Source: Antedon bifida (lineage: Eukaryota; Echinodermata; Crinoidea; Comatulida; Antedonidae). From it: a DNA stretch of 64,000 nt. Location of the stretch: the NCBI GenBank assembly GCA_963402885.1, contig OY727097.1:186001-250000 (forward strand), written 5' to 3'. The number at the start of each line of letters is the position of its first letter. Within the stretch, counting starts at the first letter, position 1. Below, piece after piece: positions 1 to 13,894 of the stretch. Below the pieces are notes generated by a model. That model had not been told where the DNA came from. It worked only from the letters and a program-made list of their open reading frames with translations, and did no database searches. The position numbers were made by a program, and so were the translations under genes.

Positions 1-502
1 AGTCGTTAATACTGAAAACATTTCCACATCAATTTATGTATCATTTACATTTCCAATTTACTAACTTTAGTTCCTTTCGTAATCAATTTGTCTTCAATTG
101 TTTTTTTTCTGTGCATAGATGACTTTTAGCAAACACATAATAAATATGTTTCCTTTTGCAGTCACATTTCATATCCGTACAACTTGTGCTTATAATACAT
201 CTCGTAAATTTCTGTAATAGTTAATAATGTTTGTATTGTTGGATACAATCGGCCAGATCCATTAAACAATGCATAGCTCAACTAAATTACAACGCTGTTG
301 CAAATTTCAAATTTTTAATGAAACTTCAGAAAATTAGATTTTGTTGTTGAAATTTCATGATTCAGAAGAAACATTATGGAGATGGTAATTTTATTTTGAA
401 TATAGGCATTTGTCACGATTCTGGCTTTAGAAAGATTCACTGAAAGCAAAACATGATTCACTCACAAGATCCCAGCAGAACGAATGTACATAATAAGGAG
501 TT

Positions 503-657
503 AAGCTCTGTCTCAAACTAGTTTGATAAAGAAAGTGTGATGTGCCCAAATATGGTAGTGATATGCCCAAATATGGTAGTGATATGATATCATCATGTCC
601 AAATATGGCCACATCACATTTTTTTGTCACATAAATTTTGATAGTGTAGACAGCTTT
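503..657. mobile_element. MITE family 2 copy (AAGCTCTGTCTAC termini)
   Basis: About 155 bp in a TMTC4 intron. It starts AAGCTCTGTCT and ends TAGTGTAGACAGCTT, an inverted repeat, with internal repeats of ATATGGTAGTGATATG. Related copies are at 4655, 23085 and 62745. No coding capacity. Confidence 0.7.
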
Positions 658-740
658 ACAATGCTTTCTTTTTGTCTGTTTTTAAGAGTTTTTCAGTTAT
701 TTATGTAGACTTTCTATTGAATTATTCGGTGTATTTTCAG

Positions 741-3700
741 ATAATCCATGTCACCCACCAAGAAGTTTCAATACCAATAAGTTATTATTGTCCATGTTGG
801 CGTGTATGGTGTCCATGCTTTGTAAAGAACAAGGACTAACAGTCATTGTAAGTCTTAAAATCATGCTAAAGTTTGTTAAATGAAATATACATTTTTATTT
901 TCCATTTACGCTGTTTGTTTCTGTAAATAATACTACTCAATTGAAGTGACAAACTAACAACTGCAATGACATTATTGTACTACTTAATTGAAGTGAGGAC
1001 AACCTACAATAATCCAAAATGTCATTATTAACAAATAATGCCATGTGTAGGTAATTTATAGGCTAATATGTTAACCATGTTACTGTAAATGGTAAAATGA
1101 TGAATTTATAGGCGATATCAGTACAATTGTTATTGTAAATTCAGCGCCAAAATTGAACCAGTGTATACAAGTACTGTAATATTATTTCCACTTGTTTGTA
1201 GTTTGAAGACTTCTTTTGTATGAGATACAAACATACTTTTGTACGTCTGATTTTGTTTGTTCTCCACTAGTGATATCAGTACTACAATAAATAAAATACT
1301 TCAATAAATTTATAATTGTTTATAATTGTTTTTTTTATCTTTCAGGGACTTTGTAGTGCTTATGACATCCTCGTTGCTTGTCGAATCACACCACAAAATA
1401 TCTTTAGAGCAGTAGGCATATATACAGGTCATAAAAGTAGCAATATGAAAGACAAAATGTCTGCTAGTTCACCTTGGATCCAGTCTTTATTGAAGCGCCA
1501 CTTTATTCTATTTACCTCCGGAATTGCCATGGCAACAGGTCGATATTTTATTATGGGTTGTCCACCAACATTTCAGCCTGTTGACAATCCAGCATCATTT
1601 TCAGAAAGTTTATTAGTTCGAGTAAGCATACAGTTTATTTATAATATAATATTGTTATGTCGTTGAAATGAGATGTAATGACATCATAGACTTTCTCTTA
1701 ATTCAAAGTGAATCAAATAATGCCGTAGGCCTACCACATTAGGATATAGCATTAAAACTTGTGACCTTTCTGATCCTATTTCCAAATAATAACTGTACAT
1801 GAAAAGTCAAATAGACCCAGTAGGCATGCCCTCTAAACAATTACACTACATTCAATAGTTGCCCTACAAAATACATTAATGGCCCTTCAGCTTATAGTTT
1901 GTTCTGAAAGACAATTCCATTACTGGCCTACAATTACATTAGCTTTGCATAGCCAGCAGGAGGCTGCCATAACTACCATACTTATCAAATGCTTTCACTA
2001 TAGCTTGTCATTTTCACTACTGGCCTACTGACTACAGAATTCAATAAAAGCTGCCGGTAGCCAGAAGCTCTTTATTTCATCATTGGTCTACCAAATGCAT
2101 TAAGTAGTTTACATGTTGTATTTGACCAATCAATACAAGTCTCAGGTGACCATTTTGTACGTTGTTAATCAAGAGTATGTTAATATCGTTTATCACAGTC
2201 TTGCCTTGTTGTGATATATTGGTGGAGTTAAACACTTCTCTATATTATAATATACATACTCAAGTTAGCTTAAACTAGCTTTTAAATTTCTTTATATTTC
2301 AACGCTTTACAACTTGAGGTCGCAGTTTATTTAAAATTGTTGACATTTATAGTAAAATTTCACATTTATAGTATTATGAATATTCATTTAAGAATTATGA
2401 ATAATTCATAAGTTTCTTTGTTTATGTAAATCTTCTGACACCTTTTCACTGTCACCATACACAAATATACATAATTCATATATTGATGGTCTTAAGTGCT
2501 TGCTTAGATTTGTCTATACATTTTTAAAGAGATATTTTAAACTTTTATATTGCTATGTATTCATGTAAAGCTACAGTAATGCATTTCTTATATTCTCATT
2601 GAGTAATTTATGTGTCAAACGCATCTCTTTATTAGTAAAATTTCAAGGTTAATTTCATGTCATGGTTGTACTACACTTTAAATTAATTGAGTGAAACGAT
2701 AATTCAGCTCATGAAGGCCTTGTACACGCTACAGCAATTAGATGCCGTTGTATAGGTACACTTACGCAAACATTTCTAATCTACTGTAGAGTAATTTTTA
2801 TGTTGTGAAGTGTATCAAGCAAAGATATATATGCAATTAAAATAATCTGAGTTTGAGACAGTCGTCCATATGGATCTTCAAATAGCATCAAATCTCAATT
2901 ATATAATACTGAGAAAAAAACCCTCAACCCAACTCTTATCCCTATCTTATGTTGTTTCTGATATATATATGATCTGAGTAAATATTACATATTATTATTA
3001 GTTACATTTTGTTCTTTACAGATAATAAACTACAACTATGTCTACTCATTAAATGTATGGTTGCTGTTGCAGCCTAGTTGGCTGTGTTTTGACTGGGCAA
3101 TGGGTTGCATTAGCCTGATCCAATCCGCAACTGATCCTCGTCTTCTCGCTGTCTTGCTGTTTTGGCTAAGCCTTGCAACGATTCTGTACAAAGCAATATA
3201 TAGTCCTCCTAGTCAGAATAAAAGGTAATTTGACCAGAAGAAAAGCACATTTTTTTTTAGTGAAATAAGTCTTTCAAGCATTAGTTGGTCCACAATACAT
3301 GTGTAGTAATGTATGTACTTCTAATAGAAAGTGGTAAATTGTTAGTCAGGTTGAGATGGGATAAATTTGAAACCAGTGTATATGCAAAGGAACATTAAAT
3401 TCAGGACATGCATTAAGCCATAATTGTTTTTCATAATACTATCTGAAACTGTAAAATAATACTAAGAAATCAATATACATATACATATATACATACATAT
3501 TATGTCTTATGCATTAAAAGAGAATTTATATTAAAGTTTAATATTAAATTAAAGACACCAAACAGAATGGCATATTTTTAACATATGCATTTTGAAAAAA
3601 ATTTACTTAAATAAAAACTTTCCAAACTCACTAAATTAACTTTATTTCCAGAAAACAAGGCCATTTCAGCAACAAAGTTCAAACCAATGTTTTAAAATCA

Positions 3701-6700
3701 CATTATAACAAATGTAATCAGCAACTTATTGAAATCCTTTTACAGAATCTAACTTTTCATTTTCTGATTACATTTATTTGGGGCTCTCTCATCAATCTGA
3801 ATTATCTTTATTGAATCGCATCTTTCATTACAAAGATTTTACAACGATGTCACATCATCTCTTTTCCGGCTTCGATTACATTCGGTAATTAAATTACCTT
3901 CATTGGAACATCAATAGAATTCTAATATAAATCTTGTATTATTGATATGCACACCGTCATGTTAATATTTGAAGATAAATTTCCTTTAAACTGATGTATC
4001 ATAGAATCCATCTATCAGTAGTGTTCAGGAAACAGCAGGCAGCTTAAAGGTGTTGCAATCAACACTGTCTATACTATCAATCCAAACAAAATTCACTGCA
4101 AATCCAAACTACTATCCTAATATTGAAAGTGTTTGGAGATGTAATAAATAAATTTGCTGTACTAAAAGGTAATGCCAAAGTGACACATGTTCAGAATATG
4201 TTATTCGTCTGTAGTCAACGAGCTTTCCTCAAATAATAAAAACATGGAATTCAAAACAGGGCTATAATTGCTGGTATCATTATTTTTGTTACACAGTAAT
4301 GTTTTAATACAGCAATTTGAAGAGCCCTTATGAATATCATGTTTAGTCATATTAGCAGTAATGTACCACGCTGTACTTTGTCTTTAATATGTTTCGTTTC
4401 AAATACCTTAAAACCATTGGCTGGTCCACAATGTTTGGTTTTAAGAATGTATAGAGTAGAAAAGAATTTAGGAACCACAAAAAAAAGTTTGATAGATTTT
4501 GTAGAATGTACATCAAAATATATATTTTCCATATCTAGATTTATTTAATATTATTTATGCCATAATAATATAATAATAAATACTTTATTTTTACACGGAA
4601 AAGCTTATGTCACCATAAAGGTGTTCTTCTACAAGGCCGTGATCAACTAATCTATAGCTCTTTCTACACTATCAAAGTTTATGTGACAAAAAAATGTGAT
4701 GTGCCCATATATGGACATGATGCTGTCATATCACTACCATATTTGGGCAGATTTTTTGTCAAACTACTTTGGTAGTGTAGACAGATCTTAAAGCTTTATA
4801 ATAATTTGATTCAAACTTGTTTTTACAGAGTATTAACAATAGGCCTAGCTGCCATGATCATTCCATTCTTGCCAGCGACCAACATTTTCTTCAGGGTAGG
4901 ATTTGTAATAGCAGAACGTGTTTTGTACCTGCCAAGCCTAGGATTTGCCATCATTGTTACACTAGGTTTTAATTGTATTTGTAATGCTAAGCCTAGATGT
5001 CGTATGGTAAGTTCAATCAAAATTTATGCTTACTTGTTTCATTGTGTTCTGGAGCATAACTCACTGAAAGATTTGCCAAACGTTAAGATACTTTCTCAAT
5101 TCATTTGTAGAGATGTAGTCAAAAAATTATTTTAACTATGCAAACCTTTAAACAATAGCTTTGAACAACCCATTGATTAAGTAAGTAAATGCCAATGGGC
5201 TTATATTCCATATTCATTAAGTACGTGACTTAGTTGTTAATGCTAAATATTAGCTTCTTCACTCTATATTTTGTCTTCCATCACTCTTAGCACAGGGTAA
5301 TCATTTATTTTGAATTCAATTATCACAAAAATAGGTTCCATTGCAAAATGGATAATTGAAATGAAATGCATGTGCAATGTAATCATGTAAAGAAGTTCAA
5401 TATAAGAAATTGAAGTGATTTCATTTATGGTGGAACAAAAATCAAATATGTACCGTATTAGCTAATAGAAGAAGATTGAATGTGTTGACATTCAATCTAT
5501 AGAATAGCTTTATAGAATTTAATCAGAAAGCTTTTGAACTATCCTACAAAAGTTTCTTGAGTACATATTAAAACAATCTTGGAATTGCTATATAGACAAT
5601 TTTAATGCAGAAGACACTATTATTATTTTTTGTGATACAAAACACTAATCTGTGTATAAATGGGAACCCGGTTAGATCAAGACACAACTTTGCACTGATT
5701 ACATACTGCATTATGGGAGTATGTTTCCATACGTGTTTGATCCAAAAAATGATTCAGCGCTTAGAGGTTTCACAAATTTAGGCGCTATATAAATCCAGGA
5801 TATTATTATTATTATATGAATTTTCCAAAATATAATTTTAAAAATTATTATTATTATTACTATATTTTTCAGTTTATTTTTATTGGAATTTCATGTTTAC
5901 TGTCTTCGCACATTCTACGATGCATCCATCGCAACCATGATTGGCTGACGGAAGATTCACTGTACTATTCCGGTTTGACTGTCTGTCCAAATAATGCCAA
6001 AGTTCATTATAACATTGCAAAAAGTGCTGTGGATAAAGGGAACATTGAAGAGGCTATTTTCAGGTATCGCAGTGCAATTCAGCTAAGCCCAAATTATGGA
6101 CATAATGCTATGAACAACTTGGCTAATATTTTAAAAGACAGAGGTGAGACGACTGAGGCGGAGCTGCTGCTAAAGAGTGCTGTTGAAATAAGGTAACAAC
6201 TATTATTAACTAGACTACAATGTTTTAATTGTAATGAATGTGACTTTTCCCAATCTTAATTATATACTGATCTCTTCCTTTTCCTAAATTGCTACATTGA
6301 AAATATTTAAGCTGGAACTTGACTCACAACTACAGTACATATTGATGCATTATGTAATTTTTAAGGTGAAAATATTGGATATCCTTTGTTTTTATACTTG
6401 ATACAATAAGAACCCCTTGCAGAATTGTAAATCAAAGAATAAAGGAAGTCTGTTAGCTGTAAATATTGGGACAGGTAAAGAATAAAGGAAGTCTGTTAGC
6501 TGTAAATATTAGGACAGGTATTAGCAGGTGTGCTAGCTGGGACATTGTTTAGAAAGTGATTCAGTTTAAAATTCCCCGGAGGTCTACATGTGTCAGTGAC
6601 AAATTTGCTTATAATTGTTGTTGTTTTTTGTATTTCACCACTATAGTTCAAAAGCATGAGAACCCCACAAGACAATAACTATCTTATTAAACCAAGTGGT

Positions 6701-9700
6701 AGTGCCTAATCCGAATTTCCTCAGTTTCCAGTTAAGCTTAAGGACAAATATAAAGACAGTACTTTTACCTTTACATTTATTATGGGCTGTACCATTTTAA
6801 TTTAGTTATAGGAATGATAAGCAAGTATCTTGTCCACCAAGATACAGCAGCAAAGGCACATTGTACATATTAATTGTAAATTCAGGATAGATTCAAGCGA
6901 GTGAGTAGTCGAGTGGTTAAGACAGTGTCATAACATTGGCAAGGGTTCGAGGCTCACTCGCTTCATGGTTCTGGTGGTAGAACAAGGCTTCTCGGATAAA
7001 GACTATAAACCATAGGTACGTTAGTGTACTCATCTAGCTCATGTGCTCAAGGTATGCTGTTTATTTTGTCAGGCCTGAGTTTGCTGCAGCTTGGATGAAC
7101 CTCGGTATTTTACAAGCTGCACTGAAGAAGTATGACCAAGCTGAAACCAGTTATCTTACAGCTCTAATGCATCGACGAAAATACCCTGACTGTTATTTTA
7201 ATCTAGGAAATCTGGTAAGTGCGTCTATGGTATTAGATTCAAAGTTGTGAATAGTGAAAATGATCTTGTTAGGTGTACCACGAACTATCTGTTACGATCT
7301 TCAAATCTCTTCACTAAGTGGGAAAAAATCCTATTCTAGTGTGATTTTCCATTTTATATTAATTTTTGTTGTATATATGGAATATTTATTCTGAAATAAA
7401 GTATTCAATTCAATAAGAGCGGCAGCTGGAGGGACACCAGTCTTCGATCCCACAGCATTGTTATTTTTAGTAATTTACCTTTGGATTTATATATATCTAT
7501 TTCTCTAACTTTCCAAAAAATTTAAAATATACGGTATGAAATTCAAATTCCAAAAATAAAAATTCTGTAACCTAATAACTTTACTGAAGAAATATAACTA
7601 TTTAATATTAGAGAATTCCGTTCACATAACTAATACCCAAGATCAAAATCCACATAATTCTGCTTTCATTTCAAATTATGGGTCAGATGGTTTAGTTCAG
7701 TGAGATGTTATGTAATCAATATTACATTGCACATGTAAATTCACAGAAAAAATAGTTAAAACTCAAAACATATCTCAATCTCTTAAATCAGTTGATACTC
7801 AAATTCTATCTCAACATTTTTTAACAGGTGCAATTTTTTGTTTAAGAGATATCAGAATGAATAAATGGCTTATAAAAAATATATATACATACATTAATCT
7901 TTTCGTACAGTCATTTGCTGAAATAAACATAAATGTGAAATTTTAATTTTTCTGTTTGCAAATATTAGATAAATTTGTTGATGCATTTATTTGTTATTAT
8001 AAACTGAAATGTCATCTATTGTAACTATAAAATCTATATTTATTTTAGATAGTATAAAGTAGTGAACTCAAATCAGACACCATTTGGGTGGGTCCATTGT
8101 TTCGTTTCCTGTACAAATTCAGTCACTTTTTCATCAAACATTATAAACAGAATTTAGGCCTTTAATATCTACTGAATGTTTTCTGGGTTAGGTGACTGTT
8201 ATGTATGTACATTCATAAATCATATTTACTGTATCACATTAATATTCAACACATGTTTCATTATTTACCATCTGCAATAAAATTAATCTAATTCCAATTG
8301 AAAATCTATAAATCCCTTAGTTAGAGTATAGTATGTAGATATTTCATGCTTTTTATTATACATTATTCATTGGCTCCTAGTAGCAATCCCTTTCAGGCAC
8401 CCATCCATTAACTAACGGATACTAGGTTAATTATCAATTATTTTTCTTATTATAAAAATGTTTAAAGTTGTTATCATCACTCAACAGTTATTGTGACAAA
8501 TTATGCACCAGCGTTTTGGCAATTTATTGTGTTAATCTCAGAAGAGCTCTAATTTACACAGAATGGTGTCTCCTTGCATACAAAATTGCATAAAATATGT
8601 TCTATGTGTATTCTAAATCGTGATTTACATTTAATGACTCGGATTTTGTAGTGTGTGCTTTTATATTTTTCACTAGTGCTTTTTTGAGCAAAACTATCAT
8701 AAATTTAAGCACTTAGATATATAAGCTCTTCTAAGAACTGTTTTCCATTTTTTTTTATGGATCTCACTTTTGCAGTGATTTTTGTTCTACTACTTACACT
8801 ACTATTATTACTACTCAAAGCTAAATTATTATAATTTACTACTATGAAAATTGTTTCATTAAATTTGCAAAATTGCAGTTTTTTTTATATCATTTTTTAA
8901 AATGACACATTATCATATCAAACCTATGATGTATAAACCATTACTACTTGCATACAAACCATTTTGATCATTTTTTTCTAAATCATTATTAATCTGATCA
9001 TTGTGCATGATGTTTATCCTCCTTGCTCCTCAATGCTTGGATAGTTCCTCGATCTGCATCGTCATGACGACGCGTTACAAGCATGGCTCAATGCGTCATC
9101 TCTTCAGCAAGATCATGCTCAGGCTTGGAGTAACACAATACTACTGCTTGACAATCTAGGTAAGACCGCCCTCTCTCAACATCCTTCTCAAACTTATTGG
9201 ATCCATTTTGTAAAGTCCTGTTTGTGTCGCTGTACTGTTTTCTGTTTTTCTTGAACGTGACATCGTGTACAATTCTAACATATCCATAAATTCTATCCAA
9301 CATTCTACTCTCATTTATAACATATAAATTGTGTTAGGCCTAAATTACTTTCAAATACAATATCATTTATTAGATTTTTTCTTTATTCTCCTTTCAAACA
9401 ATACCCCAAACCGGGTTCAGATATTGTTGTAGACCTACAGTACCTTAAAATAAAAGACTGAAAATATTGAAAATATCAAAATTAAAGTGTTACTAAATTT
9501 GTTTTCGCAGTAAATTTCAGTAACAATTTATTAATAATAATCATAAAACAAACATCTGCAATAGTTTTGAAATAAACAGTATGACAACATTCTAACCAAA
9601 ACACTATGATTTACACCATTCTACTATACTCACTCTTGATTTGTTTGTGTGTTTGTAATACTGTAATCTACTACTGTGTGTTGCTTGAAATGTCAATATG

Positions 9701-12031
9701 TTCAATAAATCTGTAGGTAGTTTGCTGTGTGGTTGGCTTGTATCCTTGTCTTGGTATATTCAACTACTGTATCTCTTATCATCCTCCACAAACTGCCACT
9801 TAGATTATCATGATCACCCATATCCATATCCTCAAGACACTTCCCAAAATGCATTGCACTTGGATAGAATGTTGTGCAATGCATTATGGGTTTTATATTT
9901 TAAAGTTCTTGGCTAAGCGTGAGTTGGATAAAGCCACTGGTGCCTGGCGACAAGCAATCAAACTGGAAGTTGATCATGTTGGAGCTTGGCGTAATATTGT
10001 TCTTCTTAAGGAAGAGATTGGTAAGACTTCATGGTGATTATGATGATAACGGTGATGATGATATTCAGAATTCATTTTGAAAAAAGTGATATGACATTAT
10101 TTCTTCCTTTTTTGTGTAAAGCAATGGAAATTGAGAAGTTAATGGTCAATTCCCAATTTTAATATTGTACAGATTTTTCTTTAAATGCTAAACCAAAAAA
10201 TGAGTAATACTGTATTTATGCATACTAATTGGTAGTTGTTCAATTAATTAATATAGTATAATAGGCAGATGATTTAATTTTTAAAATAAATATGAAATGT
10301 GTTATTTTTTATTGTTGTTTTAATTTACAGTAAGTAACCTATTTAATGTAAAACAGCATTTTTTTAAATAAAGATTGGTTGTTGCCACAGATTGGTTACA
10401 ACTTGTAATTTCAGAAATGATTGGAAAATAAAATATGATGAAAGTAAAACTTGCCAAGCAAGGTACCAATATGATTTATATTTCTTGACTGGATTAATGA
10501 GAAAAGAAAGCATTAGGCATTAGATGATTGACATGTAGATTGAGTGGCATGTTTGTGATCACCTGCTAAAACTAATAAATCATAAGTGTTCTAGATGGAA
10601 TTCAACTTTAGGAGGTTAATGCTGATGATCTAGATACTTTTATCTTCTTTTCCAGAGGTTTGATGATATTTTTTATGGATCTTTCATATAAAATCAAAAT
10701 GAAAAACGGTTTAGTATAATATATTTCTACTGCTATAGATGGTGCTTAGATTTGTACAAAAGTTGAATAACAAACCATTTTCTAATAGGATATTAACATT
10801 AATTTAATTTTTTTATACTATGTTGTTGTTTGTAATCATAAATGTGTTAATTGTCCAATATTTACCTTGATTGACTGAAAGAGGTTAGATAATTGGTTTT
10901 AGTTTCACTCTTATATCTAAGTTAGTAGTTCCCAAGTAGTGGTACATGATCCCCTGGTATTATTAGTGTGTTATCGCTTGGTGGCCCTCTAGAGGAACTG
11001 TGAAAACACTTTCCAAATTATTTCCATGTATAATAATTTAATATAAAAGACTTGTGTTTAAAGTGAAACGTTTCTGTCATTCATCAATAGACAGTCAGCA
11101 CTAGTAATAACCATCTATTAAGGACCACCAATTTGCACTGCAGTTTTAAAAACTGAATTATTTGTTGATAAATTTAACTTCTTTCTACACATGGTTATGG
11201 GTTTCTTTCTAAATATTCATTTCTTTTTTGTAGGTCAATTTGAGACAGCAGAATCTGTCGCTGAAGAGGCCCTCAAGCATCTGCCCAATGAAGCTTCTAT
11301 CTATTTTGCATTAGCCAATGTTTATGGAAAATCGTCCAGATATGAGGTCATTACATCTTATTTTACAACCTGTAATATGTGTACAGTGTAAAGCAAACCT
11401 GTGTATTCCATAATACATTTTTTTTTTAAGCCAACTCTCGTATGTCGTTTATTAGTAATCTTAACAAATTATTGTTTGAATTAAAATAATTAGGAACTCA
11501 TCTCAATTATGAAAAAACATAGTAATCAGGTACTATTTATTAGCTTAATTAGTTTTTAGATTAAAAATGCTTAAATAATGTTTATAGATAAAAGTGAAAT
11601 TAAAACTAAAATCCCACCAGCATTGATCCCAATTATATATAATTATATTTACAATTATTTAATTGTTATAATTACAATTTATTAATATTTTCAGAGCAAA
11701 AGCTAAACTTGTGTTTTCACCTCTGACACTTGCCAACAATCGATTTTATTTGATTACCTAAGATAATACAGTATTTATTTTTATTGATTGTGCTGTATTT
11801 TTTGTACTTTTTCAGGATTCAGAAAAGAATTACCAAAAAGCCATATCGCTGAATCCAAACACAGCATTTTACCACGGCAATCTCGGTGTACTCTATCATC
11901 GCTGGGGAAAGCATAAGAAAGCTGAACAACAGTACAGACTGGCCCTTAGCATTGACCCAGAAACACCCAACACTCAAGATAATTTAAGAAAGTTGGACAA
12001 TATAAAAGCAAAGCACAAAATTAATTTATGA
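741..12031 (+). CDS. TMTC4: TMTC4 (transmembrane and TPR repeat protein 4), 5' end outside window
   Basis: Coding exons: 741-847, 1346-1621, 3022-3224, 4829-5006, 5873-6192, 7073-7214, then either 9045-9159 or 9906-10020, 11234-11346, 11816-12031 (TGA). All phases join. The visible part is about 556 residues; human TMTC4 is about 740, so the N-terminal exons lie upstream. Order seen: luminal/TM region with SMLCKEQGLTV, the DUF1736 region (CPPTFQPVDNPASF), TM segments (SWLCFDWAMGCISLI; FFRVGFVIAERVLYLPSLGF), then tandem TPRs (CPNNAKVHYNIAKS; AAAWMNLGILQAALKKYDQA; HRRKYPDCYFNLGNL; FYHGNLGVLYHRWGK). These match TMTC4 better than TMTC1-3 from memory. The family is ER-resident and is known as O-mannosyltransferases acting on cadherins. 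The donor after 11346 (GTCATT) is weak. A possible poly(A) signal AATAAA lies at 12558-12563. Confidence 0.93.
4655..4792. mobile_element. MITE family 2 copy
   Basis: TMTC4 intron, just upstream of the exon at 4829. Starts TAGCTCTTTCTACACTATCA and ends GGTAGTGTAGACAGATCTTA; the interior has CATATCACTACCATATTTGG. Confidence 0.7.
5756..5815 (+). repeat. retroelement 3' tail with ATT microsatellite
   Basis: AGCGCTTAGAGGTTTC, then GCGCTATATAAATCC and (ATT)n, directly before the exon at 5873. Similar GCGCT...TATAAA tails end LINE copies elsewhere in the window (58090). Confidence 0.4.
6433..6522. repeat. 46-bp tandem duplication
   Basis: Two neighbouring copies of AAAGAATAAAGGAAGTCTGT followed by TAGCTGTAAATATT in a TMTC4 intron, nearly identical and so recent. 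Confidence 0.7.
6895..7040 (+). mobile_element. tRNA-derived SINE candidate
   Basis: A tRNA-like head with GCGAGTG and CACTCGC pairing ends, A-box-like GTCGAGTGGTTAAGAC and B-box-like GGGTTCGAGGCTC, followed by an unrelated body, just upstream of the exon at 7073. The T arm pairs poorly, so it is not a functional tRNA gene. Confidence 0.5.
9045..9159 (+). CDS. TMTC4: TMTC4 alternative TPR exon A
   Basis: 115-bp exon, phase 0 at its start and one base over at its end, between acceptor AG 9043-9044 and donor GTAAGA at 9160. It encodes a TPR half beginning FLDLHRHDDALQAW and ending ILLLDNLG. This version resembles the single vertebrate TMTC4 exon most closely. Its polypyrimidine tract is interrupted, so the acceptor looks weak. 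Confidence 0.8.
9906..10020 (+). CDS. TMTC4: TMTC4 alternative TPR exon B (duplicate of exon A)
   Basis: 115-bp exon with the same phases as exon A, between acceptor AG 9904-9905 and donor GTAAGA at 10021. It encodes FLAKRELDKATGAW, then IKLEVDHVGAW, ending VLLKEEIG, and aligns to exon A over 38 residues without a gap (about 16 identities: FL, A..W, D-H..AW, N, LL, G). Because 115 is not a multiple of three, using both exons or neither breaks the frame, so they must be alternatives. A 12-bp inverted repeat sits just upstream of its acceptor. Confidence 0.75.
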
Positions 12032-13894
12032 AACCATTCGTTAATTTTGTATTTTCAGGGTGATTGGATGAAATGCTAAATACTTTATATTTAATTTTGA
12101 AAGTTTTAGAACTGTATTTTTAAAATTGTTTAATCATTTATGTACCTTCAAACTCATATCAATCATGATTTTTTTTTGTTATTTACATTTTATTGATTTA
12201 GTATTTTCTTTTTGTAGAAATAACGCAATTAAATTGTAGAAAATTATTAGCATTTTTTAAAAATAATGAATGTCTTGTAACATAGCTTTGAAACAATGCT
12301 GTGTGAATCGATGCAATATTTATTAAACAAAGTTTACTAGGATTGAAAACAGAAAATTTAGTATAATTAATTTGAATATTTAAATTATAAAAATACCTTA
12401 TACCTATCAGAAGAAAGTCAAGAACCTTTCAAAACGTTAGGGTATATTATATTTTTTTATTGGATTTCACTTTCAGTGTGATTTTTTGTTTGTAAGTATT
12501 TTACAATAGGGATGTTGGGGTCTGAAATATATAATTAAAAGTGTGTATTTTATCTGAAATAAAGTAACTAACGTCTATAATGTACATAGAACAGATTAAT
12601 AAATATTTTAACATTTTGTGGATATAAACAAAGTCTTTCCATGTGTGAAACGGTAAGTCTGTAATAATATTTTAAAGGAACAATTTTAAGGTGTGAAAAT
12701 AATTTTGTATCAAACTGTGATAAATAATATTAAACTATATTTATGCAATGAACTAAATGATTGGATTACACTATTTATAGAAATGAGAAAAATATAAACA
12801 TATTTGTGACGGTTTGTGTACTGTGGGATGTTGCATAATAAGGTATACCAAGAGCTAATGCACATAAAATCCTTAAAAATTATGTTTATTAAATTTAAAG
12901 TGATTATTCTGCTTTTTAAAGACTCTAAAAGTACTGTGTCCATGTCCACTACTGTATTATTACGTTACTTTTTTTTCAAGAAACAAGATCAAATCCTTTA
13001 TTTCTTCAGTATTAAGTCTATTGTCCTGTATTGTATGATGTAGATGTGTGCTGTCTATTGTCCTGTATTGTATGATGTAGATGTGTGCTGCAACTATAAG
13101 TTTATCATTGTACATTCCCTTGTAAAGTATTCAACAGATATATTGTATTGTTATACAAATGTGTGAAAATATAAATGTAAAATATATTTTATATACAGAT
13201 TGGACATTAGTGTTAAAAATTATATCTTTTCTCAGCAGGAATATCACAGTTGTCAGGATATTGAGAATGTATTCAGATGTGAACTTTAAAATTTTGTTTT
13301 ATACGATTGGAGCTGATAAACCACTTCCATAAAACTTATTTTGACATTTTAACAAATATAATATAATATCAAGTTTATATTTTTAAAACCATTTTCAATT
13401 TCTTGTTTTGTCTGTACCTATAAATAATAACTAATTGGTAGCAGTCAGGGCCTTAGATAAGTAGACAGTATTACTTATGGAGGGTGTTTTTTTTTTAATA
13501 AATGGGTTTATGTGGTGGCTTATCAGTTATTAAAGATATTACTAGAGGGTGCCTACTCTCACCTTGTGTGTTTGAAAGATACAGTAAACAATATACGATG
13601 TATGATTGCAATAAACAAAAAGAAAAATGCAGAAAGTGTCCTGCTTTCATTGAGTTGTTTAACAGTACCCCCAGTTGCCAAATGCCTTTCACTATTAATA
13701 TATTAGTAAGTTGTCTTTGGTGACATACAGATAGTCATAATGTCTATGTCATGAATTCAATTAATTTATTCAAAACAAAATTTAAGTTACAAAATGTACA
13801 ATGTATACAATGGAGGCTAGAGGGTAAACAAAAAGTTTGCGTGCTTCTAAAAGTTTGTTAGAAGAATTAAAATCGTATCATATTTTCAAAATCA
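12032..13894. other. TMTC4 3' UTR and intergenic DNA
   Basis: AT-rich DNA between the convergent TMTC4 and AKAP14 genes. It includes an AATAAA at 12558 and a 37-bp tandem duplication at about 13017-13090 (TCTATTGTCCTGTATTGTAT repeated). I see no gene here. Confidence 0.6.

Noticed and set aside
13502-13723. 73-codon plus ORF with several Cys
   Set aside because: It lies in the convergent gap after TMTC4, has no domain, no homologue I recognise and no splice context; AT-rich DNA yields such ORFs by chance.
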